Shown one piece after another: positions 8,046 through 16,725 of a stretch of DNA of 64,000 nt (position 1 is the first letter of the stretch; each line of letters starts with the position of its first letter). The DNA is taken from NCBI RefSeq assembly GCF_007827815.1, contig NZ_VITH01000007.1:1-64000 (forward strand), given 5' to 3'. The DNA is from Azospirillum brasilense (GTDB lineage: Bacteria; Pseudomonadota; Alphaproteobacteria; Azospirillales; Azospirillaceae). The notes under the pieces are model-generated. The model searched no databases. It saw nothing but the letters and a program-made list of their open reading frames with translations, and was not told the origin of the DNA. Both the position numbers and the translations under genes were made by a program.

Positions 8046-10295
8046 TCAGCCGGAGGCGGTTGGCTCCCGCACCCGGTCGGGGGTGAAGGGCAGGTCGCGC
8101 AGGCGCAAGCCGGTCGCCGAGCGGATGGCGTTGCCGATGGCCGCGGCGGTCGGCCCCTGCGCTGCCTCCCCGGTGCCGAGGAAGGGATCGCCGGGCCGTT
8201 CGACGATGTGGACGTCGATGCGGTCGGGCACGCTGGCGAAGCGCAGGATTGGGTAGCTGGCCCAGTCCACCGAGGTGACTCGGGTGTCGTCGTAGACGGC
8301 GCGCTCGAACAGGGTCCAGCTCATCGCCTGGATGATGCCGCCCTCGGTCTGGTTGCGGATGCCGTCGGGGTTGACGATCTCGCCGCTGTCGATGGCGGCG
8401 GTGGCACGGGTCATCCGCACCCGCCCGCTGCCGCGGTCCACCGACAGCTCCACCGCCAACGCCAGATAGGCGGCGTGGTTCTTGTAGCGGGCAAAGGCGA
8501 AACCGTGGCCGAAGCCCGGCGCCGGCGCGGCGCCCGTCCAGCCGAAGCGCTCCGCCGCCAGTTCGACCACCCGGCGGGCGCGCGGGTCCTCCAGATGGCG
8601 CAAGCGGAACTCTACGGGGTCGGCGCCGGCCAGCAGCGCCAGATCGTCCATCATGCTTTCCAGCGCGAAGACGTTGGCGTAGGCGCCGAGCGACCGCAGC
8701 GCCGACACCCGCAGCGGCATGTCGGGCAGGAAATGCCAGAGGATGCGGGTGTTGGGGATGGCGTAGAGCGGGATGGCGTTGCGATCGCCGTTGCCGGCGG
8801 GGGTGATCTGCATCGCCGCCGCTTCCGCCGGGAAGGGCTCGGCCAGATGGCGCGCGGCCAGCAGGGCGCCGGCCCCGCCGGGGCGGGTGGTGTGGGTGTT
8901 GGACCAGACGTCGAAGGTCCAGCGGTCGATGCGCCCGTTCCCGTCCAGGGAGGCCGCGGCCTCGATCATCATGGCCGGGCCATAGGGCTCCCCGGCATGC
9001 TCCTGCTCGCGCATCCACTGCACCCGCACCGGGCGGCCGGGCAGCTTGCTGGCGATCAGCGCCGCGTCCGCCGCCGCGTCGTCGGCGCCGTTGTGGCCGT
9101 AGCAGCCGGACCCCTCCGTATGGATCACCCGCACCCGATCCAAGGGCAGGCGCAGCATCTCGGCGATGGCCTTGCGGTCGGGATAGACGCCCTGGGTGTG
9201 CGACCAGACGGTCAGCCCGTCCTCGCCCATCACCGCCACGGCGCAGGACGGGCCGATGGAGCCGTGAAGCTGGTAGGGCCGGGTGAAGCGGGCGCGCAGG
9301 CTGCGCGGGCCGTCGGCGATGGGGCCGGCGTCGCCCTTGGCGTCCACCGTGCCGACCTCGCGCTCCAGCGAGCGCAGCAGGTCGGGGATCGGGGTGTCGC
9401 CGGGCAGGGTCGCCGGCTCCTCCCAGCGGGCGGCGGAGGCGAGGGCGCGCATCGCCTTGACCGCCCGGTACTCCTTGTCGGCCACCACGGCGAGGAAGTC
9501 GCCGTCGCGCAGCACGGCGACCACCCCCGGCATCGCCTCCACGGCGGCGCCGTCCAGCGCGGTCAGCCGGGCGGCGGGGCTGGGCGGGCGGACGACGCGG
9601 GCGTGCAGCATGCCCTCCGGCCGGAGGTCCTGCACATAGGCCGCGCCGCCGGTCATCTTGGCGGGAATGTCCACGCGGGGCAGCGGCTGGCCCATCACGG
9701 ACAGGCGGTCCGGTGCGGTCAACGGGGCGTCCGCCGGCACCTCCACCGTCAGGTCGAGCGACGCGGCCAACTCCCCATAGCCGAGCGTCCGCCCGTCCGG
9801 CGCCGTCACCCGCTTGTCGGCGAAGCCCAGCGCGTCGGCCGGCGCGCCGAGGCGCCGCGCCGCCTCCTGCGCCAGCAGGGCGCGGGCCTGGGCGGCGGCG
9901 GCGCGGATGGCGGTGCCGCTGTTCTGCATGGACTGGCTGCCGGCGGTGTAGCCCTCGTTCGGGGTGCGGGCGGTGTCGGCGGTGACCAGCGTGATGGCGG
10001 CGGGCGGGACGCGCAGCTCCTCCGCGGCGACCTGGAGCAGGGCGGTGCGGATGCCCTGGCCGAGTTCGGCCTTGCCGGTGAAGACGGTGATGGCGCCGTC
10101 CGCGCCGATGCGGACCCAGGCGTCGAGCCGGGGCGTCTGGGCGAGGCTGCCCGGAGCGGGCTTGGGAGGCCGGGCGCCACCGCCGTCCCCGGTCTGGGCG
10201 GGCAGGGGGCGGGCCAGCGACACCGTGACGACCAGGGCGCCACCGGCGGCCAGCAGGCCGCGGCGGGTCAGAGGGAGGGGGCTGTGGTCGCTCAT
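8046..10295 (-). CDS. iorB: Molybdopterin-binding subunit of isoquinoline 1-oxidoreductase-type aldehyde oxidoreductase
   Basis: Large catalytic subunit (749 residues) of a xanthine-dehydrogenase-family hydroxylase of the IorB type. The N terminus has a twin-arginine signal (LTRRGLLAAGGALVV), as expected for periplasmic members exported with bound cofactor. The body shows the family pattern (GKAELGQGIRTAL; SIGPSCAVAVM) and a C-terminal GTGEAAQGPTAAAIG stretch whose Glu aligns with the active-site base. The start ATG at 10295 overlaps the stop of the 2Fe-2S subunit (TAATG), so the two are translationally coupled. With the upstream tri-heme cytochrome it makes a complete periplasmic hydroxylase that passes electrons to the respiratory chain. 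The substrate (N-heterocycle or aldehyde) cannot be told from sequence, and the gene symbol reflects family resemblance only. Confidence 0.88.
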   Translation of the reverse strand: MSDHSPLPLTRRGLLAAGGALVVTVSLARPLPAQTGDGGGARPPKPAPGSLAQTPRLDAWVRIGADGAITVFTGKAELGQGIRTALLQVAAEELRVPPAAITLVTADTARTPNEGYTAGSQSMQNSGTAIRAAAAQARALLAQEAARRLGAPADALGFADKRVTAPDGRTLGYGELAASLDLTVEVPADAPLTAPDRLSVMGQPLPRVDIPAKMTGGAAYVQDLRPEGMLHARVVRPPSPAARLTALDGAAVEAMPGVVAVLRDGDFLAVVADKEYRAVKAMRALASAARWEEPATLPGDTPIPDLLRSLEREVGTVDAKGDAGPIADGPRSLRARFTRPYQLHGSIGPSCAVAVMGEDGLTVWSHTQGVYPDRKAIAEMLRLPLDRVRVIHTEGSGCYGHNGADDAAADAALIASKLPGRPVRVQWMREQEHAGEPYGPAMMIEAAASLDGNGRIDRWTFDVWSNTHTTRPGGAGALLAARHLAEPFPAEAAAMQITPAGNGDRNAIPLYAIPNTRILWHFLPDMPLRVSALRSLGAYANVFALESMMDDLALLAGADPVEFRLRHLEDPRARRVVELAAERFGWTGAAPAPGFGHGFAFARYKNHAAYLALAVELSVDRGSGRVRMTRATAAIDSGEIVNPDGIRNQTEGGIIQAMSWTLFERAVYDDTRVTSVDWASYPILRFASVPDRIDVHIVERPGDPFLGTGEAAQGPTAAAIGNAIRSATGLRLRDLPFTPDRVREPTASG

Positions 10296-10792
10296 TAGCC
10301 GGCCCTCCCGTTCGGGGCGGCGGTCTCGGCGTGGCGCATGGTGTCGGCGGCGCGGCGGATGGCGCGCAGGATGCGCATGTGGGTGCCGCAGCGGCACAGG
10401 TTGAACTCCAGCGCGCGACGGATCGCGGCGTCGTCGGCGTCCGGCCGCTCCTGGAGCAACGCCTGCGCCCGCATCATCATGCCGGGGATGCAGTAGCCGC
10501 ACTGGGCCGCCTGCTCCTCGATGAAGGCGCGCTGCATGGGGCCGGGGGCCTCAGCGGTGCCCAACCCCTCGACCGTGGTGACGGCGCGGCCCTGCATCAG
10601 CAGGACCGGCGTGACGCAGGACAGAACGGCGCGCCCGTCCACCATCACCGTGCAGGCCCCGCACTGGCCCAGCCCGCAGCCGAACTTCGCCCCGTTCAGC
10701 CCGAGATCGTCGCGCAGCACGTAGAGCAGCGGCGTGTCCGGGTCCGCCTCCACCCGCTGCGGGGTGCCGTTCACCGTGAGGTCGATCGCCAT
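10295..10792 (-). CDS. iorA: 2Fe-2S subunit of isoquinoline 1-oxidoreductase-type oxidoreductase
   Basis: Small iron-sulfur subunit (165 residues) carrying two [2Fe-2S] clusters. The N-terminal plant-ferredoxin-type cluster uses C39, C44, C47 and C59 (CGLGQCGACTV). The C-terminal alpha-helical cluster uses C98, C101, C133 and C135 (QCGYC and CRC). This is the standard layout of the small subunit of Mo hydroxylases, which moves electrons from molybdopterin to an external acceptor. No Tat signal is visible, so co-export with the large subunit is expected from the family. It sits between the tri-heme cytochrome gene (33-base gap) and the molybdopterin subunit (overlapping), in one operon. Confidence 0.92.
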   Translation of the reverse strand: MAIDLTVNGTPQRVEADPDTPLLYVLRDDLGLNGAKFGCGLGQCGACTVMVDGRAVLSCVTPVLLMQGRAVTTVEGLGTAEAPGPMQRAFIEEQAAQCGYCIPGMMMRAQALLQERPDADDAAIRRALEFNLCRCGTHMRILRAIRRAADTMRHAETAAPNGRAG

Positions 10793-10825
10793 GATGGGCT
10801 TCCTTCCGTCAATCCGGGCATGCGT

Positions 10826-12277
10826 TCAGTCGGCGGCGCCGACGTTCTGCGGCGCCCGTTCGATGCCGTCGGCGGGGCGGACGGCGACGTGGTGTGCGCC
10901 GCTGCGCGTGTCGGCCACCAGCCGCTCCAGCCCGTCCCATGGCGGCTGGTCGCTGAAGCGCCCGCGCAGGTAACGCAGCAGGGCCACCATGTCGGCGTCG
11001 GTCAGCGCTCCGCCGAAGGCCGGCATCACCGCGCTGACGGTGCCGTCGCCGGGTGGCAGGCCGAACAGCGTGACGTTGACGATGTTCTGCGGGTTCGCGG
11101 CGTTCACCGCGGTGCTGAGCGCGAAAGGCAGTCCGCCGAAGGGCAGCGGCCGTCCGGATTCGTGGCAGGTGGCGCAGGCCGTGCGGTAGATCGCCTCGCC
11201 ACGCTCGTCACCCCCGGTCCGCCCGGAGTCCGCAGCGGGGGGACGGGCTTGGCTGTCGGCGGCGGTCGGGCCGGCGCCCGGCGGCGCCCCGGCGTCGGCG
11301 GTACGGCGCGAAACCAGAGCCCGCAGGTCTTCGCCGCGGCGCAGGCGCTCAGCGCTGGGGGGACCCATGCGGTCGGCGACGTAGGCGCCGATGGCCGCCA
11401 CGTCGGCGTCGGGCAGGCCGACGAGGTTGCCGGTGACCTCCGCCATCGGCCCGCGCGACACGCCGTGCGCCGGGTGCCAGCCATGCCGCAGGTAGAAGGT
11501 CAGGCTGTCCGCCGTCCAGGGGACGGGCGCCGGGGAGTCCTGGTCGATGGGGTAGGCGGTCCAGCCCTCGGCCTCGCCGCCGGCCCAGGCGCGATCCTTG
11601 TCCACCGCGCCCAGCGCGTTGCGCGGGCTGTGGCAGGCGCCGCAATGGCCCAGCCCCTCCGCCAGATAAGCGCCGCGGTTCCAGACCTCCGGCTTGGCCG
11701 GGTCGGGGGTGAAGGCGCCCTCGCGGAAATAGAGCAGCTTCCACCCGGCCACGGCCATCCGGATGTTCAGCGGGAAGGGAAGGTGGTTGGCCGGCGCCTC
11801 CGCCCGCACCGGCGTGCGGGTCATCAGATAGGCGTAGAGCGCCCGGTTGTCGGCGTCGCTGACCCGCGTGTAATGGTCGTAGGGGAAGGCGGGGTAGAGA
11901 TGCCGCCCGTCGCGGTCCACCCCGCGGCGCATGGCGCGGGTGAAGGCCGCCTCGCTCCAGCGGCCGATGCCGGTGTCCTCGTCGGGCGTGATGTTGGTGG
12001 AATGGATGGTCCCGAAGGGCGTCGGCAGGGCGAGCCCACCGGCGAAGGACCGCCCGCCCGGCACCGTGTGGCAGGCGATGCAGTTCCCCACCGCGGCCAG
12101 CCGCGCTCCTTCCGCCACCAGCTCCGCCGGAAAGGACTCCGCCGCCGGGCGCGGCTGGGGCGGGATCGCGCTTTCCCACGCCCAGGCGACCGCCCCGGCG
12201 CCGAGCGCCAGAATCACGGCGGCCCCGCCGATCAGGCCACGCCCGATTGAGTTCCGCCGCGTCTTCCGTCGTCCCAT
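10826..12277 (-). CDS. Tri-heme cytochrome c subunit of the oxidoreductase operon
   Basis: A 483-residue membrane-anchored c-type cytochrome. One N-terminal membrane segment (about 13-33) is followed by three CXXCH haem sites: CIACH at 66-70, CGACH at 212-216 and CATCH at 368-372. The arrangement is that of the cytochrome subunit of acetic-acid-bacterial alcohol and aldehyde dehydrogenases, which hands electrons to ubiquinone. As first gene of the operon with the 2Fe-2S and molybdopterin subunits, it probably accepts their electrons at the periplasmic membrane face. A Pro/Ala-rich linker (about 325-355) separates haem domains 2 and 3. The ATG at 12277 has GGGAGG six to seven bases upstream, a better fit than the in-frame GTG at 12292. 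Confidence 0.88.
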   Translation of the reverse strand: MGRRKTRRNSIGRGLIGGAAVILALGAGAVAWAWESAIPPQPRPAAESFPAELVAEGARLAAVGNCIACHTVPGGRSFAGGLALPTPFGTIHSTNITPDEDTGIGRWSEAAFTRAMRRGVDRDGRHLYPAFPYDHYTRVSDADNRALYAYLMTRTPVRAEAPANHLPFPLNIRMAVAGWKLLYFREGAFTPDPAKPEVWNRGAYLAEGLGHCGACHSPRNALGAVDKDRAWAGGEAEGWTAYPIDQDSPAPVPWTADSLTFYLRHGWHPAHGVSRGPMAEVTGNLVGLPDADVAAIGAYVADRMGPPSAERLRRGEDLRALVSRRTADAGAPPGAGPTAADSQARPPAADSGRTGGDERGEAIYRTACATCHESGRPLPFGGLPFALSTAVNAANPQNIVNVTLFGLPPGDGTVSAVMPAFGGALTDADMVALLRYLRGRFSDQPPWDGLERLVADTRSGAHHVAVRPADGIERAPQNVGAAD

Positions 12278-12329
12278 GCGCGCACCTCCCACCCTGCGAA
12301 CAGGCGGAGCGGGGGATCGTTCTGAGCGC

Positions 12330-13766
12330 TCACCCCTCCATGACGTCGTCGAGCGTGGCGGCGAGGTCGCCGGGCTCCACCGGCTTGTGCAGCAGGCGGC
12401 AGCCGATCTTCCGGGCTTCGCGCAACCGCTCCGGCGCGGTGTCGCCGGTGATGATGACCACCGGAACGTCCCAGCGGCGGCGGACCAGCTCCGCCACCGT
12501 GCGGCCGGTCTGCCCGCGTGGAAGGCGGTGGTCGGCGAGGACGACGTGCGGGCGGCTGCGCAGCCGCGGCAGGCGGTCGGCCAACTCCTCGGCGGAGCCG
12601 ACGGCGGTCACCCGCACCCCCCAGCGCTTCAGCAGCATGGTCATGGCGTGGCGCACCCGCTCGTCGTCCTCCACCAGCAGCACCCGGCGGCCCCGCATGC
12701 GCTCCATCGGCGAGGCCGTGGCGACCGCGCTGGTCGCGGCCACGGCGATGGCGCGGGCGGCGGCGGTCAGGCGGCGGTCGGGTTCGGAGGGAAGGGCGGC
12801 GCGCGGAACGGCCACCGTGAAGACCGTGCCCCGGCCGACCTGCGACCGCAGGTCCAGCGTCAGCCCAAGCAGCCGCGCCATGCGGGCGACCAGCGGCAGG
12901 CCGAGCCCGAAGCCCTTGGCCGCGCAGCGCTCCGGATTGTCGAGCTGGTGGAACTCCTCGAAGATGGCGGCGCGGGCGTCGGGGGGGATGCCGCGCCCGT
13001 CGTCCCACACCTGGAACTCCAGCGCCTCAGGGCGCCGCCGGCAGCCGAGGAGGACGCGTCCCCCGTTCTTCCCGCCGTGGCGGACGGCGTTGGACAGCAG
13101 GTGGGTGAGGATGCGTTCCAGCAGCCGCGCGTCGGTCCGCACCGCCACGCCGCTGGGATGGACGTGCAGGCTCATACCCTCGGCCGTGGCGCTTGCCCGG
13201 AACTCCTGGCCCAGACGGCGCATCAGCGCATCGGGGCGGAACTCCGAGACCGTGACGTCCACCGCCCCCGCCTCCAGCCGGGCGAGGTCCAGAAGGCCGC
13301 TCAGCATGCCGCTCAGACTGTCGATGGAAGCCTGAAGGAGGTCGGCCGCCTCCCGCGCCGACGGGTTGCCGCCGACCGCGCCGCGCAGGATGTGGGCGTA
13401 GAGCGCCGCCGCCTGGATCGGCTGGCGCAGGTCGTGGCTGGCGGCGGTCAGGAAACGCGCCTTGGCCCGGTCGGCGCGTTCCGCCGTCTCATGGGCGCGG
13501 CGCAGTTCCTCTTCCCGGGCGGAACGGCGATCCTCGGCGCGGTGCATGCGGTCGCGCAGCCGCCCCATCTCGCGGCGCTGCTCGACCAGTTCGGCGGCCA
13601 GACGCGCGCTTTCCTCGACCAGCCGGGCGGCGTCCCGCTGGAGGCGTTCGGCGGTGCGGACCCCTTCGGCAAGGTTGCGGCTCAGCGTCCCCAGGCTTTC
13701 GCGCAGCACCTCTCCGGTGGTTGCCCCACCTTTGTCCGGTTCGTCCGAATCCGCATGTTTGGGCAT
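12330..13766 (-). CDS. Hybrid sensor histidine kinase with C-terminal receiver
   Basis: A 478-residue cytoplasmic hybrid kinase. Residues about 30-105 form a coiled coil, with no membrane segment and no recognisable sensor domain. The HisKA phosphoacceptor is H111 (AASHDLRQPIQAA). The ATP-binding domain shows the N box near 225, G1 at WDDGRGIPP (255-262) and G2 at GFGLGLPLV (285-293). The receiver (about 360-478) has ED acidic residues at 367-368, D412 as phosphoacceptor and K461. The HDLRQPIQA box is typical of soluble kinases in proteobacteria that respond to partner proteins. The chosen ATG at 13766 has GGAG six bases upstream; a GTG at 13778 is possible. No output regulator gene is adjacent, but a single-domain receiver lies about 1.1 kb away (14898). 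Confidence 0.88.
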   Translation of the reverse strand: MPKHADSDEPDKGGATTGEVLRESLGTLSRNLAEGVRTAERLQRDAARLVEESARLAAELVEQRREMGRLRDRMHRAEDRRSAREEELRRAHETAERADRAKARFLTAASHDLRQPIQAAALYAHILRGAVGGNPSAREAADLLQASIDSLSGMLSGLLDLARLEAGAVDVTVSEFRPDALMRRLGQEFRASATAEGMSLHVHPSGVAVRTDARLLERILTHLLSNAVRHGGKNGGRVLLGCRRRPEALEFQVWDDGRGIPPDARAAIFEEFHQLDNPERCAAKGFGLGLPLVARMARLLGLTLDLRSQVGRGTVFTVAVPRAALPSEPDRRLTAAARAIAVAATSAVATASPMERMRGRRVLLVEDDERVRHAMTMLLKRWGVRVTAVGSAEELADRLPRLRSRPHVVLADHRLPRGQTGRTVAELVRRRWDVPVVIITGDTAPERLREARKIGCRLLHKPVEPGDLAATLDDVMEG

Positions 13767-14103
13767 ATAGGTCTCCACGATGGCCCCCGCTCACCGCCGC
13801 GAAACAACTTCCGGCACATGATTTCACGTACGTCAGGTCACAACAGCGCAGAACGGGAATTGTTTTCGTGGGCATAACGATTCGCGCGCGTGCAAAGGTC
13901 CCGATCATCGCTTCAAGGGTGTCGGTTGCGGAGCAGCGACACCCCGTGCCCAAAAGGACGGCAGGTTGTCACACATGCAACGTGTTCCGGAGGCGACGAA
14001 GCGGTCAGCCGTCGGCACCGGGGCGGTCGTCGCGCTGTTGACTCCGAAGGCGCCGTTCCGGCGTCGATGCGGGCGCCATGGAACAATCAGGTGGAGTTCC
14101 AAG

Positions 14104-14223
14104 ATGATAGGGGAAGCCGGTGATGGGGCGGGGCGGCTTTGCGCCGCCGTTTCCGTGCGCTGGCACGGTGATTGCTTTGTAATCAAACGGATGCGGGTTT
14201 CCGCCATACGGGATGTTTCTTGA
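14104..14223 (+). CDS. Possible small protein, 39 residues
   Basis: A short frame starting MIGEAGDGAGRL and ending IRDVS. Its ATG is preceded by GGAG seven bases upstream. It has no recognisable domain or membrane segment and could be chance. It stops just before the dyad at 14226. Confidence 0.2.
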   Translation: MIGEAGDGAGRLCAAVSVRWHGDCFVIKRMRVSAIRDVS

Positions 14224-14225
14224 CC

Positions 14226-14244
14226 TTGTTCGCTGAGCGAACAA
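14226..14244. promoter_or_regulatory. 19-bp dyad, possible operator
   Basis: TTGTTCGCTGAGCGAACAA has perfect 8-bp arms (TTGTTCGC / GCGAACAA) around TGA. It lies about 55-70 bases upstream of the gene at 14298, a plausible operator position for a dimeric regulator. No regulator gene of TetR, MarR or GntR type is adjacent, so the binder is unknown. Confidence 0.4.
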
Positions 14245-14297
14245 TCTAACGTCCCTGGAGCCTGCGCGGCCCGTGGCTGGTGCATTTGGAGGCAGGT

Positions 14298-14690
14298 TTG
14301 ATCAACCCCATGATTACAGCCACCGCCGGCTGGTCCGAGGCGGTGGAGGAGCGGGCGCAGCGTCTGCTCCGCTTTCAGGTCGGGACCGAAGGACCGGACG
14401 GCGTTCCGGTGACCGTGCAGACCATGTTCGAGCGCTGCGGCTTCACGCCGGTCGCCAGCGCCCGCTTCCTGATGTGCATCCCGCCTTTGACGGCGATGCA
14501 CGAGCTGACCAAGACGGTCGCGCGCTTCCGCATCGACGGCGAAGCCTGCCCGGACCCGGCGGACCTTGCGAAAGCGGCGCTGTCCTTCGCCGGGCGCGCG
14601 GTCGCGGTGCATGAGCTGCACCCGGAACGGCGGTTCGTGGCGGGCCTGATCTCCACCATCCTGGGGTTGCAGGGAACCGGTCGGCGGTAG
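14298..14690 (+). CDS. Small uncharacterised protein
   Basis: About 130 residues, family not recognised. The sequence is soluble, with mixed helix and a central RFLMCIPPLTAMHELTK segment. The start is uncertain: TTG at 14298 has a GGAGG five bases upstream, while the ATG at 14310 is too far from it; GTG at 14280 is also in frame. The gene lies between a hybrid kinase and a response regulator, but nothing in it suggests signalling. Confidence 0.6.
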   Translation: MINPMITATAGWSEAVEERAQRLLRFQVGTEGPDGVPVTVQTMFERCGFTPVASARFLMCIPPLTAMHELTKTVARFRIDGEACPDPADLAKAALSFAGRAVAVHELHPERRFVAGLISTILGLQGTGRR

Positions 14691-14897
14691 CGTCCCGTTT
14701 CTGGTGAGCGGCGGTCGCGCGCAGGACGGGCCTTGCGGTTTCGCTCGGCCCGCCGCCGCGTCCGGGCGCTGGGAATCCGTCATTCTTTAAAAGTTGTAAC
14801 CGTCCTTTGGTTGCTCGTCCGCCGGACTCGCATTATCAGTGTCCGACTGTATGACCACGGACTGGTGCCACCAGTTCTGGCGGAGGAGGGGGCGGCG

Positions 14898-15302
14898 ATG
14901 GACAGGAAGCCGGTCGATTACGGGCAGTACAGCATCCTGGTCATCGAAGATCAGCCCTTCGTGCGCCGGACCATCATGCAGATCCTGTCGCAGATCGGCT
15001 TCCGCTCGATCGCCGAGGCCGACAACGGCGAGACCGGCATGCGGGAATGCATCCGCGCCACCCCCGACGTGATTGTCTGCGACATCGACATGAAGCCGGT
15101 GTCCGGCCTGCAGTTCCTGGCCGATCTGCGGGCCAGCGCCGAGGTGAGGAACCGCCGCACGCCGGTGGTCTTCCTGACCAACCACACGGAATCCGAAATC
15201 GTGAAGAAGGCCATGTCCCTGGGCGTCAACGGCTTCGTCGTGAAGCCGCCGTCCTTCGGCGCCCTGAAGGAGCGGGTGGATCGCCTGCTGGCCGCCAAGT
15301 GA
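14898..15302 (+). CDS. Single-domain response regulator (CheY-like)
   Basis: A 134-residue stand-alone receiver. The acidic pocket is E17/D18, the phosphoacceptor is D62 (IVCDIDMKP), and T94 (FLTN) and K116 (VVKPP) complete the active site. There is no output domain, so it probably works by protein contact or as a phosphate relay. The ATG follows GGAGGAGGGGG. The nearest kinase is the hybrid kinase at 12330-13766, but pairing is inference. A lipoprotein gene follows after 8 bases and is probably co-transcribed. Confidence 0.88.
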   Translation: MDRKPVDYGQYSILVIEDQPFVRRTIMQILSQIGFRSIAEADNGETGMRECIRATPDVIVCDIDMKPVSGLQFLADLRASAEVRNRRTPVVFLTNHTESEIVKKAMSLGVNGFVVKPPSFGALKERVDRLLAAK

Positions 15303-15310
15303 GGGAGGGG

Positions 15311-15670
15311 ATGCGGGGCCTGCGGCTTGCGGTGCTGTGCGGTCTGGCGGTGGTGCCGTTGGCCGCCTGTTCGGGGGAGCCGGGCGAGTCCGACATGCGC
15401 AAGCTGGTGGAATCGCACACCCGGCGGGCCTTGGACGGTCAGGGGCAGGGCAGCTTCCGTGGGTTCGATGGTTTCCGCAAGCAGGGCTGCGTCGACACCA
15501 AGTACCGCAACGGCGCCCCGAAGCCGGACGACAAGCAATATGATTGCTACTACGCGGCGACCTTTGCGCCGCAGCCGGGCGCGACGGCGATGACGGTCAA
15601 CGGCAAGGGCCGCTTCACCCGCACCGACAAGGGCCTGACCTTCGAGGATTTGGGAGCCCAGCCACGCTGA
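15311..15670 (+). CDS. Small lipoprotein, uncharacterised
   Basis: 119 residues. The N terminus is a lipoprotein signal (MRGLRLAVLCGLAVVPLAAC) with lipobox LAAC, so the mature protein is lipid-anchored at about Cys20. The mature part has two Cys (GCVDTKYR and QYDCYY) that could pair. The function is unknown. The ATG has GAGGGAGGGG directly upstream, and the gene starts 8 bases after the response regulator stop. Confidence 0.75.
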   Translation: MRGLRLAVLCGLAVVPLAACSGEPGESDMRKLVESHTRRALDGQGQGSFRGFDGFRKQGCVDTKYRNGAPKPDDKQYDCYYAATFAPQPGATAMTVNGKGRFTRTDKGLTFEDLGAQPR

Positions 15671-15709
15671 GAAGGCGTGCTGACGAGGCAATAAGTCGGC
15701 GCTGTCCGG

Positions 15710-15750
15710 AAAAGGAAACGGCCGGTCATGACCCTGTCATGAACCGGCCG
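15710..15750 (-). terminator. Intrinsic terminator of tRNA-Tyr
   Basis: On the minus strand a long stem (CGGCCGG ... CCGGCCG extended by TCATGAC/GTCATGA, one bulged base, 3-base loop) is followed by TTTCCTTTT. It begins 8 bases past the tRNA 3' end. Confidence 0.8.
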
Positions 15751-15757
15751 CGTCAGA

Positions 15758-15843
15758 TGGTGGAAGGGGCTGGATTTGAACCAGCGTACGCTTACGCGGG
15801 CAGATTTACAGTCTGCTGCCTTTAACCACTCGGCCACCCTTCC
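15758..15843 (-). tRNA. tRNA-Tyr (anticodon GTA)
   Basis: 86 bases including an encoded CCA. The acceptor stem GGAAGGG pairs with CCCTTCC, the anticodon loop is CTGTAAA in stem CAGA/TCTG, a long class II variable arm follows, and the T loop reads GGTTCAAATCC. All arms fold as expected for bacterial tRNA-Tyr. A strong terminator follows. Confidence 0.96.
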
Positions 15844-15978
15844 GCTGATGCTTGACGCGACCATCGGAGACCTGCCGTTCATCGGGCCTTGCTAGGCCTT
15901 CCGTCCGGCGGGTGGCGTTATCTAACGGGTAGCGGCGCTCCGGTCAAGCGGCTTTCTTCATCCGCAGCGCATCTTTGT

Positions 15979-16605
15979 TCACGCCCCCTCGCCACGGGCC
16001 ACGCGGGCCAGGGCGCTCAGCGGATCGCCGTCCTCCGCGCTGAAGCAGGCGCTGAAGTCGTCGCACACCTCGCAGTTCGGCGATTTGCAGAGCATCAGCC
16101 CTTCGCGCTCGCACAGCTGGCGGTAGAAGAATTTCTTCCATTTCATGTCGCCGCTGTTCAGCGCGACCAGCGACGGGAAGTGGCGGCGGAACATGGCGTT
16201 CAGCTCCCGCCGGTTGGCGAAGCCCATGTCCTGCCAGAGGTGGTTCGGCCCCAGCGCGCGGCGGGCGACAATGGCGGCCAGCCACTCCTCCTCGACGGTC
16301 CCGGCGGCGCGGTGGTCGAGCAGGAAGGCCCGCAAATCCTCCTCCTCGATGGCGTCCACACCGCTGTCCTCCGGCAGGGAGGAAAGGAGAGGGGCGAAGC
16401 CCGCCGCGTGCCGGCGGATCAGCTCGGCCAGCGCTTCACGCTCCAGCCCCAGCGCGGCGGCGGGACCGCCCGGATGCTGCGCGGCCAGCCCGACGATGCG
16501 GGTGAACAGCAGCCGGTCGAGGGCCGGGCCGTCCGGAACGCCGTCCAGGGCGTCGGCGGGCGGGTGGAGCGAGAGAACCGCGGGATCGGCGATGTCGGCA
16601 ATCAT
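15979..16605 (-). CDS. nifQ: NifQ, molybdenum donor for nitrogenase cofactor
   Basis: A 208-residue member of the NifQ family. The diagnostic C-terminal motif C-x4-C-x2-C-x5-C is at C173, C178, C181 and C187, preceded by MKWKKFFYRQLCEREG. In known NifQ proteins these Cys bind a Mo-Fe-S cluster that supplies Mo for FeMo-co synthesis. The Ala-rich N-terminal half is less conserved. The start ATG at 16605 has GGGAG ten bases upstream. No other nif gene is in the window; the neighbours are coxG upstream (same strand, 120-base gap) and tRNA-Tyr downstream. I found no convincing sigma-54 promoter or NifA site in the gap, so its control is unclear. Confidence 0.92.
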   Translation of the reverse strand: MIADIADPAVLSLHPPADALDGVPDGPALDRLLFTRIVGLAAQHPGGPAAALGLEREALAELIRRHAAGFAPLLSSLPEDSGVDAIEEEDLRAFLLDHRAAGTVEEEWLAAIVARRALGPNHLWQDMGFANRRELNAMFRRHFPSLVALNSGDMKWKKFFYRQLCEREGLMLCKSPNCEVCDDFSACFSAEDGDPLSALARVARGEGA

Positions 16606-16725
16606 GGTCGGCGAACTCCCGCATCGGGGGGTTGTTCGGTCATGACCATGATGGTGGATCAAATTCCCGCAACTGCGAAGTGGTTTTTTTGCGGGTGCGT
16701 TGTCGAGGCCCGCCGGGCATCCGGC

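Larger units (their letters stand above)
13767..14297. other. Intergenic region between histidine kinase and small unknown gene
   Basis: About 530 bases carrying the divergent upstream regions of the kinase (minus) and the gene at 14298 (plus). It holds a 19-bp dyad (14226-14244) and a possible 39-codon reading frame (14104-14223), annotated separately. Otherwise I see nothing I can assign. Confidence 0.5.

Noticed and set aside
7947..10298. 783-codon plus-strand frame opposite the molybdopterin subunit
   Set aside because: Antisense shadow; the minus strand encodes a full Mo hydroxylase subunit with all motifs.
16606..16725. NifA/sigma-54 promoter for nifQ
   Set aside because: I searched for TGGCAC-N5-TTGC and TGT-N10-ACA in the gap; a TTGCGG is present but without a proper -24 box.
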